This document shows, one piece after another, positions 19,977-29,958 of a DNA stretch of 64,000 nt. A program made the position numbers and the translations under genes. How positions within the stretch are numbered: position 1 is the first letter of the stretch; each line of letters opens with the position of its first letter. A model generated the notes under the pieces. That model had not been told where the DNA came from. It was given only the letters and a program-made list of their open reading frames with translations, and did not search any database. Source of the stretch: Bacillus sp. BP-3 (GTDB lineage Bacteria > Bacillota > Bacilli > Bacillales > Bacillaceae_G); assembly GCF_028401955.1 (NCBI RefSeq), contig NZ_JAQOTJ010000002.1, positions 372,001 through 436,000 on the forward strand. The letters run 5' to 3'.

Positions 19977-21170
19977 ATGCAATATGTCTATCCAAATGAA
20001 AAAGGTCATTACGGTATGTACGGAGGGCGTTATGTTCCAGAAACGTTAATGCAGTCTGTTTTAGAATTAGAAGAAGCATATAAAGAAGCAATGCAAGATG
20101 AATCATTTCAAAAGCAGTTACAACATTATTTACAAACGTATGTCGGCAGACAAACACCTCTTTATTTTGCGGAAAATCTAACGAAGTATTGCGGCGGATC
20201 AAAAATTTATTTAAAGCGCGAAGATTTAAACCATACAGGTGCTCATAAAATTAACAACACAATTGGGCAAGCACTTCTTGCAGTGCGAATGGGTAAGAAA
20301 AAGGTAGTAGCAGAAACCGGGGCTGGGCAGCATGGAGTCGCAACAGCAACTGTATGTGCCTTGCTTGGCTTAGAGTGCGTCATTTTCATGGGAGAAGAGG
20401 ATGTGAAGCGTCAAAAATTAAATGTCTTTCGAATGGAACTGTTAGGCGCAAAAGTGGAAAGTGTTGCAGCAGGAAGCGGAACGCTAAAAGATGCAGTAAA
20501 CGAGGCGCTTCGCTACTGGGTTGCACATGTACATGATACGCACTATGTGATGGGATCTGTTCTTGGACCGCATCCGTTTCCGCAAATGGTACGTGATTTC
20601 CAAAGTGTGATTGGCAAGGAAACGAAGAAACAATATGCAGCGCTAGAAGAAAAATTACCGGAAGCAGTTGTAGCTTGTATTGGCGGCGGCAGTAATGCGA
20701 TGGGAATGTTTTATCCATTTGTACAAGATGAAGAAGTTGCACTTTACGGCGTAGAAGCAGCAGGAAAGGGAATCCATACAGAAAAGCATGCCGCAACATT
20801 AACGAAAGGAAGCGTCGGCGTCCTGCACGGATCGATGATGTATATTTTGCAAAATGAAGACGGACAAATTCAAGAGGCGCACTCGATTTCAGCAGGGCTT
20901 GATTACCCGGGGGTTGGCCCGGAACATAGCTTATTAAAAGACATTGGCCGTGTATCGTATCATTCCATAACAGATGAAGAAGCGCTCCATGCTTTTCAGT
21001 TGTTAACGAAGAAAGAGGGGATAATCCCAGCATTAGAAAGTTCACATGCTGTGGCGTATGCACTGAAACTAGCACCTACTATGAAAAGTGATGAAGGGCT
21101 TGTGATTTGTTTATCAGGACGCGGCGATAAAGATGTGGAAAGTATAAAACGTTATATGGAAGAGGTGTAA
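19977..21170 (+). CDS. trpB: Tryptophan synthase beta chain
   Basis: A 397-aa PLP enzyme. ATG 19977 is chosen because AAGGAG at 19963-19968 is spaced eight bases away. The PLP lysine is in [14 protein letters not shown] (about residue 90), [10 protein letters not shown] binds the PLP phosphate, and [13 protein letters not shown] lies near the catalytic region. It joins indole to serine to form tryptophan, as an alpha2-beta2 complex with TrpA, which follows directly. The start lies a few bases after the trpF stop. Confidence 0.97.
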   Translation: MQYVYPNEKGHYGMYGGRYVPETLMQSVLELEEAYKEAMQDESFQKQLQHYLQTYVGRQTPLYFAENLTKYCGGSKIYLKREDLNHTGAHKINNTIGQALLAVRMGKKKVVAETGAGQHGVATATVCALLGLECVIFMGEEDVKRQKLNVFRMELLGAKVESVAAGSGTLKDAVNEALRYWVAHVHDTHYVMGSVLGPHPFPQMVRDFQSVIGKETKKQYAALEEKLPEAVVACIGGGSNAMGMFYPFVQDEEVALYGVEAAGKGIHTEKHAATLTKGSVGVLHGSMMYILQNEDGQIQEAHSISAGLDYPGVGPEHSLLKDIGRVSYHSITDEEALHAFQLLTKKEGIIPALESSHAVAYALKLAPTMKSDEGLVICLSGRGDKDVESIKRYMEEV

Positions 21171-21173
21171 GTG

Positions 21174-21926
21174 ATGGGAGTAGAAAGAATAAGTGAAGCA
21201 TTTCAAAATGGAAAAAAGGCGTTCATTCCGTATGTAATGGGCGGAGATGGTGATTTGCAAGAACAAATTCGTTTTTTAGATGGAGCCGGAGCAAGTATTA
21301 TTGAAATTGGTATTCCATTTTCTGATCCAGTTGCAGACGGACCAACGATTCAAAGAGCAGGAAAACGAGCTTTAGAAAACGGATCGACGTTAGATGGGAT
21401 TTTCCAAGCACTTGCGGAAGTGAGAAGAGAAGTGCAAATTCCATTTGTACTCATGACCTATTTAAATCCTATTTTAGCATTTGGGAAAGAGCGTTTTATA
21501 GGGCGCTGCATCGAAGCTGGAGTCGATGGGATTATCGTGCCAGATCTTCCATATGAAGAACAAGATATCATTGCACCACTGCTATGTGATGCAAACATTG
21601 CGCTTATTCCGCTCGTAACAGTAACGAGCCCTATAGAACGAATTCAAAAGATTACAAGTGAATCACAAGGATTTGTTTATGCTGTCACGGTAGCGGGCGT
21701 AACGGGAGTACGCCGCGATTTCACGCAAGAATTACACACATACTTAGAAAAGGTAAAAACGAATGTTCAGCTTCCTGTTGTTGCAGGGTTTGGTATATCG
21801 AAGGCGGAGCAAATAGAGGAAATGACTCGAGTATGCGACGGAGTCGTTGTTGGAAGTAAAATCATTGAACTGTTAGAGAAGGAAAAGCGAGATGAAATTC
21901 GCGAGCTGATTGCTGCGGTGAAATAA
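21174..21926 (+). CDS. trpA: Tryptophan synthase alpha chain
   Basis: A 250-aa TIM-barrel enzyme cleaving indole-3-glycerol phosphate to indole, which passes to TrpB. The catalytic Glu lies in [18 protein letters not shown] (about 42-58) with the catalytic Asp in the same motif; [11 protein letters not shown] and VTGVRRDF follow. ATG 21174 lies just after the trpB stop. It is the last gene of the operon. No strong plus-strand terminator is visible right after it, only the hairpin at 22012-22060. Confidence 0.96.
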   Translation: MGVERISEAFQNGKKAFIPYVMGGDGDLQEQIRFLDGAGASIIEIGIPFSDPVADGPTIQRAGKRALENGSTLDGIFQALAEVRREVQIPFVLMTYLNPILAFGKERFIGRCIEAGVDGIIVPDLPYEEQDIIAPLLCDANIALIPLVTVTSPIERIQKITSESQGFVYAVTVAGVTGVRRDFTQELHTYLEKVKTNVQLPVVAGFGISKAEQIEEMTRVCDGVVVGSKIIELLEKEKRDEIRELIAAVK

Positions 21927-22011
21927 AGGAATAAGCTCCCTAAAGTGCACATAGAGTGTCGAAGCGCCGATATATTTTAAAAAACGGTCGATATATGAGT
22001 GGACATATAAA

Positions 22012-22060
22012 AAGGAGCTGACTCAAACGAAATTTACATCTCTTTTGAGTCAGCTCCATA
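22012..22060. terminator. Terminator between trpA and DUF4240 gene
   Basis: Perfect 14-bp stem GGAGCTGACTCAAA / TTTGAGTCAGCTCC. It has a U-rich tail (TTTTTATATG) on the minus strand, so it mainly ends the DUF4240 gene, and it may also stop the trp transcript. Confidence 0.85.
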
Positions 22061-22062
22061 TA

Positions 22063-22620
22063 TTAACCTAATGGATTTTCACCAAAACGTTCCCATAATT
22101 TTGGGAATCGCTCGGCTAATTTGTCTTCATCTTCTTCCCAGTCAAATTCTATGTCTTGTTCAAATGACTCATAACCTTTTTCATCAAGTAACGATGAAAA
22201 TTTCTCCCATATCTCATTATCCCACTCTGTATCTCCTGTTTCTTTTAGGCTAAAAGCTTCAAATCCAGTACTTAACATTTCCTCAAGTTCTGGAATGAGA
22301 TCTTCCTCTTCATAATAAGCAGGAATTAAGCTAGCTAGGTTTTCAGGGTTTTGCACAGTGGATTCAAATGTTTCTTTTCCACATGCGATGAGCCAACCTC
22401 TAAAGTAATCAAATGAATCGTCGGAGCATCCACCTAAAATAATATAAGCAGCTGCCCATAAAGAGGAAGTGTAGGATTGCCCTAAAGCAGTTTGGAAATG
22501 CATTTCAAAATCTGCAATTTCATCTGCGGATTTTGCAGCTAACTGCTCAATTAACCATTCAACTGTTTCGTCTTTTGAATTCATATCTGAAATAAGTTGC
22601 CAAAATTGTTCTTGGTTCAT
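22063..22620 (-). CDS. DUF4240 domain protein
   Basis: A 185-aa acidic protein starting MNQEQFWQLISDM; ATG 22620 is set by AGAGGAGTGATAGCA. The N-terminal pattern (FWQLI, then WLIEQLAAKSADEIADFEMHF, then AAYIILGGCSDDSFDYFRGWLIACGKETFE) is that of DUF4240 proteins. Many members of this group occur near polymorphic toxin immunity genes, but no toxin is seen here. Cytosolic, no catalytic motif, function unknown. Confidence 0.8.
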   Translation of the reverse strand: MNQEQFWQLISDMNSKDETVEWLIEQLAAKSADEIADFEMHFQTALGQSYTSSLWAAAYIILGGCSDDSFDYFRGWLIACGKETFESTVQNPENLASLIPAYYEEEDLIPELEEMLSTGFEAFSLKETGDTEWDNEIWEKFSSLLDEKGYESFEQDIEFDWEEDEDKLAERFPKLWERFGENPLG

Positions 22621-22859
22621 TGCTATCACTCCTCTAAAAAAGGTGTTTTTTGTAGTGTAACATGTTTTTAATAGTTTACTAGATAAAGAATCTGATAAAA
22701 AAACGACAAAAAATGAATTGAATATTCTGTCTTATGTTATATAATATCTTTTAACATATCGGTCGCAGTAATGTATGGCCGAATTATCTTGACCAACTAA
22801 AAAGAAGAGGGTTTTATAACGTTTTTTTAATTGTACCTTACAAGAAACGAGATGATGGT

Positions 22860-24356
22860 ATGGCAATACTACTGGCTCTTATTCCAATCATGATGATTTT
22901 CATTTGTTTATTTGTCTTCAAGCAAACATCGCTGAAAGCATCGATAATTTCTTATGTCGTGTGCAGCGGAATTGTTTTACTATCACCGCTATTTCGCCTG
23001 CAAATGGGGGAGATTGCCCATGCCACAATAAAGGGCGGTTTAATTTGTTTCATCGTTGGATATGTATTATTTTTTGGTATTTTTTTATTTCACCTTATGA
23101 ATAAAATGGGGTATATCGATCAAGTTGCTCGTTTTATGGAACATGTTACACATGACCGTTTACTGCAAATGCTCCTCATGTGTTTTGGGATTTGTCCCCT
23201 TATTGAATCGGTAAGTGGTTTTGGAATTGGATTTATGGTGGCTGCTCCTATTTTTCTTTCGCTCGGTTATAAGCCGTTTCAAGCCGTTTTGCTTTCGTTT
23301 ATCGGTTTATTAGCAAGCTCATGGGGAGCAATGGCGACCGGAACGATTATTGGTTCAGGGCTAATTCATATGCCTTTAGTACAACTTGGTTCTGGTACAG
23401 CAGTATTAAGTGTGCCGAGCTTTGCATATTTTATCATCCTTTCATTGTATATAGTCGGCGGCTGGGCGGCAGTAAGACAAAAATGGAAAGAAGCAACAGG
23501 ATTTTTTCTATTATTTTCTTCTTCTATCTATTTATCTAGTACATATGTAAGTGTTGAATTAGCAGGGATTTTAAGTGCAATTGTAACGATAACGTTTGGA
23601 TTTATCATTATTAAAATGACGGCAAAACAGCAAAAGGAAGTGTATTCGGAGCAAGCAGCTGCTGAGCAGAAAGAGGTATCCATTATAAAAATAGTTAGTC
23701 CATATTTATTTTTAACAGTGTGCATCTTGCTTTCTCGCTTAATTCCATCCTTTCATAGTACGTTACAATCATATGCTGTTATTCATTTACCATCGTACGC
23801 TTACAAACTTGAGTTACTGTATTCGCCAGGATTTTGGCTTGGGGTTACATGTTTATTTACTATTATTTTTTTCCAAATTCCTTCTATTATAATAAAACAG
23901 TCATTACTGCAAACGGTGAAACAATGGATCCCCTTTGCGATTACAACGACAATGTTTATTGCGATTTCAGAACTAATGAGTGCAGCAGGGATGCACGCTT
24001 TATTAGCAGAATCCGCTGGTCATATGTTTGGAACGATGTTTGTTTTCGTCGCCCCGTTTATCGGTAGTATAGGCGGTTTTTTAACAGGAAGTAACGCTGG
24101 ATCAAATGCGATGTTTATGAGGCTACAAATGCAAACCGCGCAGAACGTAGGACTTCCGTGGCAGTTTGTGACAACGGTGCAAAATACAAGTTCTTCTTTC
24201 GCGACAATTGCGTGTCCATCGCGAATTACACTTGGTGCTTATTTATGTAACATTCCATTTCGGGAAAATGAGCTCTTGAAGAAGACGACGCTGATGATTT
24301 TTGGGGCTGTGTTAATTGTGGTGGTGGAGGTTTTTGTGTGGCGTCTTATTGTGTAA
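22860..24356 (+). CDS. L-lactate/glycolate permease family transporter
   Basis: A 498-aa integral membrane protein with about 12-14 segments. It resembles LldP/LctP: CPLIESVSGFGIGFMVAAPIFLSLG near residues 118-142 and FIGSIGGFLTGSNAGSNAMFM near 399-419 are the two family signatures. It takes up lactate or glycolate with a proton. The upstream gap of about 230 bp holds no gene. The ribosome site is weak (GAGATGATGG). The stop is followed at once by a terminator, so it is monocistronic. Confidence 0.88.
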   Translation: MAILLALIPIMMIFICLFVFKQTSLKASIISYVVCSGIVLLSPLFRLQMGEIAHATIKGGLICFIVGYVLFFGIFLFHLMNKMGYIDQVARFMEHVTHDRLLQMLLMCFGICPLIESVSGFGIGFMVAAPIFLSLGYKPFQAVLLSFIGLLASSWGAMATGTIIGSGLIHMPLVQLGSGTAVLSVPSFAYFIILSLYIVGGWAAVRQKWKEATGFFLLFSSSIYLSSTYVSVELAGILSAIVTITFGFIIIKMTAKQQKEVYSEQAAAEQKEVSIIKIVSPYLFLTVCILLSRLIPSFHSTLQSYAVIHLPSYAYKLELLYSPGFWLGVTCLFTIIFFQIPSIIIKQSLLQTVKQWIPFAITTTMFIAISELMSAAGMHALLAESAGHMFGTMFVFVAPFIGSIGGFLTGSNAGSNAMFMRLQMQTAQNVGLPWQFVTTVQNTSSSFATIACPSRITLGAYLCNIPFRENELLKKTTLMIFGAVLIVVVEVFVWRLIV

Positions 24357-24393
24357 AAAACATTTCTCTTATAGGAGAAATGTTTTTTTTGTA
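24355..24393 (+). terminator. Terminator of lactate permease gene
   Basis: Stem AACATTTCTC / GAGAAATGTT with five-base loop and TTTTTTTT tail. Confidence 0.92.
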
Positions 24394-24439
24394 GAAATAT
24401 AGATATTTACATTATTAAAGAAGAAAGAGTGGATGCAAG

Positions 24440-24925
24440 ATGAGTATAAATTTAAGGGATATTACAAATGAGAATTGGATAGAGTGTATATTTTTAACGA
24501 CAAATAAGGAAGATAAACATTTCGTTTGTGAAGAGTTTGTTGCTTCGAATGCCTTATCATTAGCCCAATCGAAGATTCAAAAAGGTTGGATTACAAAGGC
24601 AATATACAGTGATGAAACAATGGTCGGCTTTACAATGTATGGATATTGTGAACAACATCATTTTTTTGAAATATGTAGACTTATGATAGATCATAAACAT
24701 CAAGGAAAAGGGTATGGGAAAGCGGCATTATTACAGGTAATCGAAGAGATGAGAAAAGATGCGAATTGTAATGAAGTTTTTCTATCTTTTGAACCAAATA
24801 ATATTGTTGCTAAACAGCTCTATAAAAGCATCGGCTTTGAAGATACAAGCAGAATGGTTGAGGGGGAGTGTTTGTATAATTTACCATTAAAAGGGGTGGA
24901 AAGTTCCGTAATGACTGATAATTGA
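24440..24925 (+). CDS. GNAT acetyltransferase, BltD/spermidine acetyltransferase-like
   Basis: A 161-aa GNAT enzyme. It starts MSINLRDITNENWIEC, has CRLMIDHKHQGKGYGKAALLQV with the acetyl-CoA loop QGKGYGK at 88-94, and FLSFEPNNIVAKQLYKSIGF near 125-145, as in BltD-type spermine/spermidine acetyltransferases. It likely acetylates a polyamine or similar amine; the substrate is inferred from similarity. It precedes the CoA-disulfide reductase gene by about 50 bp in the same direction, without a terminator between, so cotranscription is possible. Confidence 0.82.
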   Translation: MSINLRDITNENWIECIFLTTNKEDKHFVCEEFVASNALSLAQSKIQKGWITKAIYSDETMVGFTMYGYCEQHHFFEICRLMIDHKHQGKGYGKAALLQVIEEMRKDANCNEVFLSFEPNNIVAKQLYKSIGFEDTSRMVEGECLYNLPLKGVESSVMTDN

Positions 24926-24973
24926 AGAAAATGGGAATTGTAAACGATAGATAATGACAGAAGGAGTGACACG

Positions 24974-26308
24974 ATGAAATACGTTATTATAGGCGGAGAT
25001 GCAGCTGGAATGAGTGCAGCAATGCAAATTGTTCGCAATGACCAAGAAGCAAATGTAATCACTTTAGAAAAAGGCGAAATCTATTCATATGCACAGTGCG
25101 GCCTTCCTTATGCGATTAGCGGAATCATTGCTTCGACTGAAAAGTTAATTGCTAGGAGCGTTGATACGTTTCGGAATAAATATCATATTGATGCCAAAGT
25201 GAATCATGAAGTGACACGTGTAGATCCAGCGAGTAAAAAAGTATATGGCATACATACGCAAACATCAGAACCATTTGAATATGAATATGATCGTTTATTA
25301 ATTGCAACGGGTGTGCGTCCAGTTATGCCGAACTGGAAAGGTAGTGACTTGGAAGGAGTTCATCTATTAAAAACGATCCCGGATGCAAAGCGCATTATGG
25401 AGACGCTACATAATAAGAAAGTTGAACATGTTACCATTATTGGTGGCGGTGCAATCGGGATAGAAATGGCAGAAACATTTGTTGAACTTGGAAAAAAAGT
25501 GCGCATGATTGAACGGAATGATCATGTCGGTACTGTTTTCGATAAGGATATGGCAGCATATATTCATGAAGAAGCAACAAAACATAACATTGAAATTCTG
25601 ATAAATGAAAATGTGAAATCGTTTCAAGGGAAAGAGCAAGTTGAGTCTGTGGTAACAGATAAAGGAATGTATGAAACAGATCTTGTTCTCGTATCAGTTG
25701 GAGTTAAACCGAACACTGATTTTCTAGAAGGAACAGAAATCATTAAAAATCCAAAAGGTGCGATCCAAGTTAATGCATATATGCAAACAAATATAGAAGA
25801 CATTTATGCGGCAGGAGACTGCGCGACGCAGTACCATATTATTAAAGAAAAACATGATCATATTCCGCTTGGAACAACGGCAAACAAACAAGGAAGAATT
25901 GCGGGACTAAACATGGTGAATAAACGAAGGGCGTTTAAAGGGATTGTCGGAACAGCGGTTATGAAATTTATGGACATCACATTAGGACGAACGGGTCTAA
26001 ATGAAAAAGAAGCAGAACAATTACAAGTACCATATGAAATTGTAAAAATAGATTCGACAAACATAGCGGGATATTATCCAAGTAAGAAACCGCTGCACGT
26101 AAAATTATTGTATCGTCCGGATACAAAACAATTGTTAGGCGGACAAGTAATCGGCGAGCAGGGTGTAGATAAACGAATAGACGTACTGGCAATGGCGTTG
26201 TTTCATAAAATGACGATTCATGATTTAGAAGACGTTGACTTAAGTTATTCTCCGCCGTTTAACAGTGTATGGGATCCGTTGCAGCAAGCAGCGAGAAGAG
26301 GGGAATAA
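24974..26308 (+). CDS. cdr: CoA-disulfide reductase (single-Cys FAD oxidoreductase)
   Basis: A 444-aa pyridine nucleotide-disulfide oxidoreductase. The N-terminal FAD motif is [10 protein letters not shown] (7-16). The single redox Cys is Cys42 in [12 protein letters not shown], the arrangement of CoA-disulfide reductase and NADH oxidase/peroxidase relatives. The NAD(P)H motif [11 protein letters not shown] lies near 157-167, and the second FAD motif IYAAGDCA near 276. Members reduce CoA disulfide with NAD(P)H and keep the CoASH redox buffer in bacteria that lack glutathione. AGAAGGAGTGACACG precedes ATG. Confidence 0.85.
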   Translation: MKYVIIGGDAAGMSAAMQIVRNDQEANVITLEKGEIYSYAQCGLPYAISGIIASTEKLIARSVDTFRNKYHIDAKVNHEVTRVDPASKKVYGIHTQTSEPFEYEYDRLLIATGVRPVMPNWKGSDLEGVHLLKTIPDAKRIMETLHNKKVEHVTIIGGGAIGIEMAETFVELGKKVRMIERNDHVGTVFDKDMAAYIHEEATKHNIEILINENVKSFQGKEQVESVVTDKGMYETDLVLVSVGVKPNTDFLEGTEIIKNPKGAIQVNAYMQTNIEDIYAAGDCATQYHIIKEKHDHIPLGTTANKQGRIAGLNMVNKRRAFKGIVGTAVMKFMDITLGRTGLNEKEAEQLQVPYEIVKIDSTNIAGYYPSKKPLHVKLLYRPDTKQLLGGQVIGEQGVDKRIDVLAMALFHKMTIHDLEDVDLSYSPPFNSVWDPLQQAARRGE

Positions 26309-26346
26309 AATAAAGCATCTCTTGAAAGAAGAGATGCTTTATTTCT
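26306..26346. terminator. Bidirectional terminator
   Basis: Stem AAAGCATCTCTT / AAGAGATGCTTT with five-base loop between the convergent cdr and SUFU-domain genes; flanked by A-rich and T-rich arms. Confidence 0.9.
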
Positions 26347-26348
26347 GA

Positions 26349-27008
26349 CTATAAATAAGATTTTATTCGTTTCATATCGGTAATTAAATAAGGATTATCT
26401 TTCCTCATATTTTTTACAAGAACTTCAGCTTTTGTGTAGTCTTCTTTCAGAACTTCTAATTCTTGTTGTGTAATTCCGACCAATTGTATGAAGTTCACTC
26501 TACCATGAACAGTGTCAATTCCTTCTGCTTCCGTATCACTTACAACTAGTAAAGCAGTAATAGCAGATTCAACACCAATATGAAGAGACGATCCATTCCC
26601 TGCCACAAATTGCATGGGCTCAAAAAACCTTTTCTGTGTGCACGTATAGCGAGCAAGATTAGATAGCATATCAATTGCCCACATACAATCTTCATTCGTA
26701 TCCTCTTTCAGTTTGATAGTCATTTCATAACCCCAGCGGCTCCATTCACCACCAAATGCGTCTTCATCTGTGTAAAGCGTCGTCATTCCATACGTTAGTA
26801 AATGCTTGTAACCATTTGGGGATTGATAAATACTGTAACCATCTAAATATTCGTCTCCACCAAAAAAGGCCCGTTTATGAAATGTAGTTCCATAATGTGC
26901 GGGTTTCTGATTCGGATAAAGTTTATCAAAAACTTCATCAATTGCTTCCCATCCTGGTGCCCAATCTTCTTGTTCTGATGCTTGTTTTTTATATTCTTCT
27001 AAAATCAA
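26349..27008 (-). CDS. Suppressor-of-fused (SUFU) domain protein
   Basis: A 219-aa cytosolic protein starting with TTG behind GGAGGTAATACGAA. APGWEAIDEVFDKLYPNQKPAHYG (about 17-40) and the later WSRWGYEMTIKLKED and NFIQLVGITQQELE match the bacterial SUFU domain. In bacteria these are common as immunity proteins of polymorphic toxin systems and as orphan genes. No toxin gene is adjacent, so an orphan role is possible. No enzyme motif is present. Confidence 0.85.
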   Translation of the reverse strand: MILEEYKKQASEQEDWAPGWEAIDEVFDKLYPNQKPAHYGTTFHKRAFFGGDEYLDGYSIYQSPNGYKHLLTYGMTTLYTDEDAFGGEWSRWGYEMTIKLKEDTNEDCMWAIDMLSNLARYTCTQKRFFEPMQFVAGNGSSLHIGVESAITALLVVSDTEAEGIDTVHGRVNFIQLVGITQQELEVLKEDYTKAEVLVKNMRKDNPYLITDMKRIKSYL

Positions 27009-27338
27009 TTCGTATTACCTCCTTAATCTTGGTAAATGCGTGCCGTTACAATGATAAAATAATAGAATACTAAGTTCTACTACTCTTCTTTAGCTTTAGG
27101 TTATATTTACTTCTTACCTCATAGGAAAAACTATTCAAATACCATTTTATGAAATATGTATTATTCAACTAAACTGCATTGTTAGTTAAAGAACAATCAT
27201 ATGTGGATTATAACATATTTTTCCATGGATCTTAGCTGTCCACTTAAAAAGTGTAGATATTAATGGTAAATCCTAGAAGTGGCAGAGTATTAGACTTATT
27301 CAGAGGTCATTTGCTACAGTTAGGAAGAGGTGAAACGA
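27009..27338. other. Intergenic, no gene seen
   Basis: AT-rich, many stops in all frames. It serves as the divergent promoter region of the SUFU gene and the next plus-strand pair. I see no repeat or strong hairpin. Confidence 0.5.
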
Positions 27339-27605
27339 ATGCATAGAATGTTGATAGATAGAGCTAGCGGGAAAACTTGGAGTATTCAAAGAAATGATAG
27401 CATACTTATCACTTCGACTGGGGGCAGAAAACCTCGGAAGAAGCAGTTTGATAATGCTGAGCAGGCAGCCAAGCAGATGGAGAAGGAAATTTGGCAGAGA
27501 TTGAAGAAAGGCATGATCTATCATAATTTGGAGGTATCGGCAGGAGAACCGGTGCTGCAGCTATATTTGGGAAAGGGATATACAGGATTTCTTCCCATGC
27601 TATGA
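27339..27605 (+). CDS. Small WGR-like domain protein
   Basis: An 88-aa protein from ATG 27339 (AAGAGGTGAAACGA upstream). The pattern LIDRASGKTWSIQ, then TSTGGRKPRKKQFDN, then AAKQMEKEIWQRLKKGMIYH resembles the WGR domain (K-W-x-I, a Gly-Arg turn, and eA...m.k.i..KlkKGY), although the central tryptophan is lost. WGR domains bind DNA or protein and often lead longer proteins with repeats. It overlaps the next gene by four bases (ATGA), so both are probably made together. Similarity is from memory and moderate. Confidence 0.6.
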   Translation: MHRMLIDRASGKTWSIQRNDSILITSTGGRKPRKKQFDNAEQAAKQMEKEIWQRLKKGMIYHNLEVSAGEPVLQLYLGKGYTGFLPML

Positions 27606-27934
27606 CAACAAGGATAATCTTCTCCCCGGATGATCATCTTTTGTTTACTCAGGAGCAATACGGGTGCTGGGATTTACTTGTATATGATTGGCAGGCTAAG
27701 AAGAAATGCGAGGATTGGCAGATAGGTGAGACTAGGAGTTGTGCGATTCATGCGGAAAAAGGACTGGTAGCTGCTTATGACAGAGGAGCGGTACGACTGT
27801 ATGACTTTGTAACAAAACGGCATGCAACTACAATCGCGATTGAGCATGTGGTGAAATCTTGTAATATAGCATTCACTGAGGACTATTTGGCCGTTTATAC
27901 AGATTATGGTTGCTTTAGTCTTTATGCGTTGTAA
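27602..27934 (+). CDS. Short propeller-like (WD40-type) protein
   Basis: A 110-aa protein with three weak repeats of the type IIFSPDDHLLFTQEQYGCWDLLVYDW, CAIHAEKGLVAAYDRGAVRLYDF and CNIAFTEDYLAVYTDYGCFSLYAL, each ending in a beta-propeller blade pattern. A full propeller needs about seven blades, so this is either a fragment or a partner of the upstream WGR-like protein. Start overlaps the previous stop. No signal peptide. Function unknown. Confidence 0.6.
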   Translation: MTTRIIFSPDDHLLFTQEQYGCWDLLVYDWQAKKKCEDWQIGETRSCAIHAEKGLVAAYDRGAVRLYDFVTKRHATTIAIEHVVKSCNIAFTEDYLAVYTDYGCFSLYAL

Positions 27935-28984
27935 GGGAGAGACTTCACCTTGCCGAAGTTTTTGCACGGTGAAGCTACGTGCAAAATTCAGCATCTAGCA
28001 TAGATTTGTATGAAAACTAGGATGAATTGCTTACGTTAGAATGCCATTTAATTCTTATGCAACTTATTCAACGATAGGCTGTGATTGTAGAACAACGCTA
28101 ATGTTAGTCTAAAAAGTAGACACGACAAACTACTTTCTCACATTAAGTTAGGCTTTATTTTTAATTCACACTTTTTGCGTACCGTACAATTTTTTTAATA
28201 TAGCGGTATTGTCATCAACCTAACAAAAATAAACGAACGGAAGAAGATAAAAATTGAGCAATTTGCACAAAGTTTTTGTTGTGGATAATTATGAATTCTT
28301 GACTTGATGAGCATGAGACAATGAAAAATATTTCTATAAAATGAATAAAGAGAATAAGATATAAAGTCTTCATGATAGTTCAACAAGGGAATCTGGCCAA
28401 CTTGATTGACTTACGGGGGGAACTTCATTCAAATTAACTATGAATGCTAACATGTCAATCATTGTACCTGTAACTTTGTAAATTCGTAAAATCCTCATAC
28501 TATTTCAATAACTAACTTTACTGTTGTTTATTTTGAGCAAAGATTAGCCAAAGTACAAAAATACTTACTTGATTGCTTTTTTGTGTAAAAAAGAGCCTTG
28601 TTCTATACGAAGAAAATGAATAGTAATGCAAATATACTACTGGCATTCTTGTAAGACAAAATGGTTAAATCTTATTTTCTTCTCAACAACATGACATTTT
28701 TATTTCTCAACATGATAACCATTATTTATATGATAATATAAAAATTGTAGTTCCCTTAATCACCTTTCCTGTAACATCAATATGTAGAAAAACAAATCCT
28801 CATTTAGAGGGTTTGTTTTATAAAACATATAAAAATTTCACGTACTATATTTATTGTATAAATTTAATTTCGACAAATATACTTATGAGTGCCACCGTTT
28901 GCTCAATTCATAAAAAAGCTATCCTAGGGCAATAAAAAAGTAATCAGAGTACATCCAGATAGATGCAGAGAAGTGTGTGAATCT
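27935..28984. other. 1-kb gene-free region with hairpins
   Basis: No gene is visible in about 1,050 bp; stops are dense on both strands. Just after the preceding gene CTTCACC (27943-27949) can pair with GGTGAAG (27968-27974), and TTTTGCAC (27960-27967) with GTGCAAAA (27979-27986); the two hairpins exclude each other. A hairpin ACAAATCCTC / GAGGGTTTGT followed by TTT lies at 28789-28818. The rest may be decayed genes; I recognise no remnant. Confidence 0.5.
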
Positions 28985-29815
28985 CTAGATGTATTTACGT
29001 TTTATATGATAAAAAATATAGCTGATGGCAAGCGTGATACAAGAAAATAAAATAGCAATGCTAGAAAAAGCGAGTAAGTAAGCATTATACTTTGCTATAT
29101 TTGCGATAATTGCATGGCTATTAAAATGAAAAAGACCTCCTATAACATTGAAGAGAAGTAGGAACAAAAAGATCGTGATTAGTCCATCTAATGCACCTTG
29201 TATGTCAGGTTTACTTAAGGCAATATGCGTAGAGATACAAATTGCTAGGATCAGAAAGAGCCAAAAATAAGGATTCAACAGATTATCAATAGTAAAAATG
29301 CTTTTTAATAATAGGATAGAAGATAAAACAGTATGTTTGAGCATATCACTCATAGCGCCGCCTGGCTGGATATTTGTTTCAAGGCCATTCATAAATACTG
29401 AGTATGAGTGGGGGAGAAGGCAATATATTAAGCCAACTAGCGCGGCAATTCCTGAAAAAATAGGAGCAATACCGATAAAGAAATTACCTATTTTTTGATA
29501 GATACTTTTCGGATTATATTCGTGCTGTACATATCCTAAATACCCGTTACTTGTATTCGTTGGAAACCATTGAATATCCACGATTTTATGCCCAAATAAG
29601 ACGCACATAAAGGCATGCCCGAATTCGTGAATGGGTGTTCCAATCCACGAGGTTAAGAGGAAGCCATTTCTTCCGAAAGCTCTTGTCCAATATGTTCGCG
29701 AACGATTTTCTAAATAGCCTAATAGAAATCCAACTACAATAATCCATCCTACTAATGAAGCTAACTGAATAAAGGTTGTCATAAGCATTGTAAAAAAGAA
29801 ATTTCCTAATTCCAT
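28985..29815 (-). CDS. M50-like membrane zinc metalloprotease family protein
   Basis: A 276-aa membrane protein with about seven hydrophobic segments. The zinc motif HEFGH is at 63-67 in GTPIHEFGHAFMCVLFGHK, inside or beside a membrane segment, as in M50/site-2-protease-like peptidases. A second typical NPDG-type motif is not clear, so catalytic activity is uncertain. The protein could be a sheddase/regulator or a metal-bound integral protein. GGTGAC precedes ATG. It stands alone upstream of the odhB terminator. Confidence 0.7.
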   Translation of the reverse strand: MELGNFFFTMLMTTFIQLASLVGWIIVVGFLLGYLENRSRTYWTRAFGRNGFLLTSWIGTPIHEFGHAFMCVLFGHKIVDIQWFPTNTSNGYLGYVQHEYNPKSIYQKIGNFFIGIAPIFSGIAALVGLIYCLLPHSYSVFMNGLETNIQPGGAMSDMLKHTVLSSILLLKSIFTIDNLLNPYFWLFLILAICISTHIALSKPDIQGALDGLITIFLFLLLFNVIGGLFHFNSHAIIANIAKYNAYLLAFSSIAILFSCITLAISYIFYHIKRKYI

Positions 29816-29907
29816 TTTGTCACCTTGTCCATTGTTATTTTATAACTAGTAGATTACGATAATTGCGTAGCATCAGTCTACAATTATTTTTGTAATGGAA
29901 GTAGAAA

Positions 29908-29946
29908 TGAAGAAAACCCTCTTGCATTTGCAAGAGGGTTCTTCGA
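29908..29946. terminator. Terminator of odhAB
   Basis: Stem AACCCTCTTGC / GCAAGAGGGTT around ATTT, 20 bases after the odhB stop on the minus strand, followed there by TTCTTC. Confidence 0.9.
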
Positions 29947-29958
29947 TTGATATAAGAA

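Noticed and set aside
27225-28125. Insertion sequence ends around the WGR-like pair (AAAAAGT-type motifs)
   Set aside because: The similarity between the two flanks is too short and AT-rich, and no transposase or target duplication is visible.
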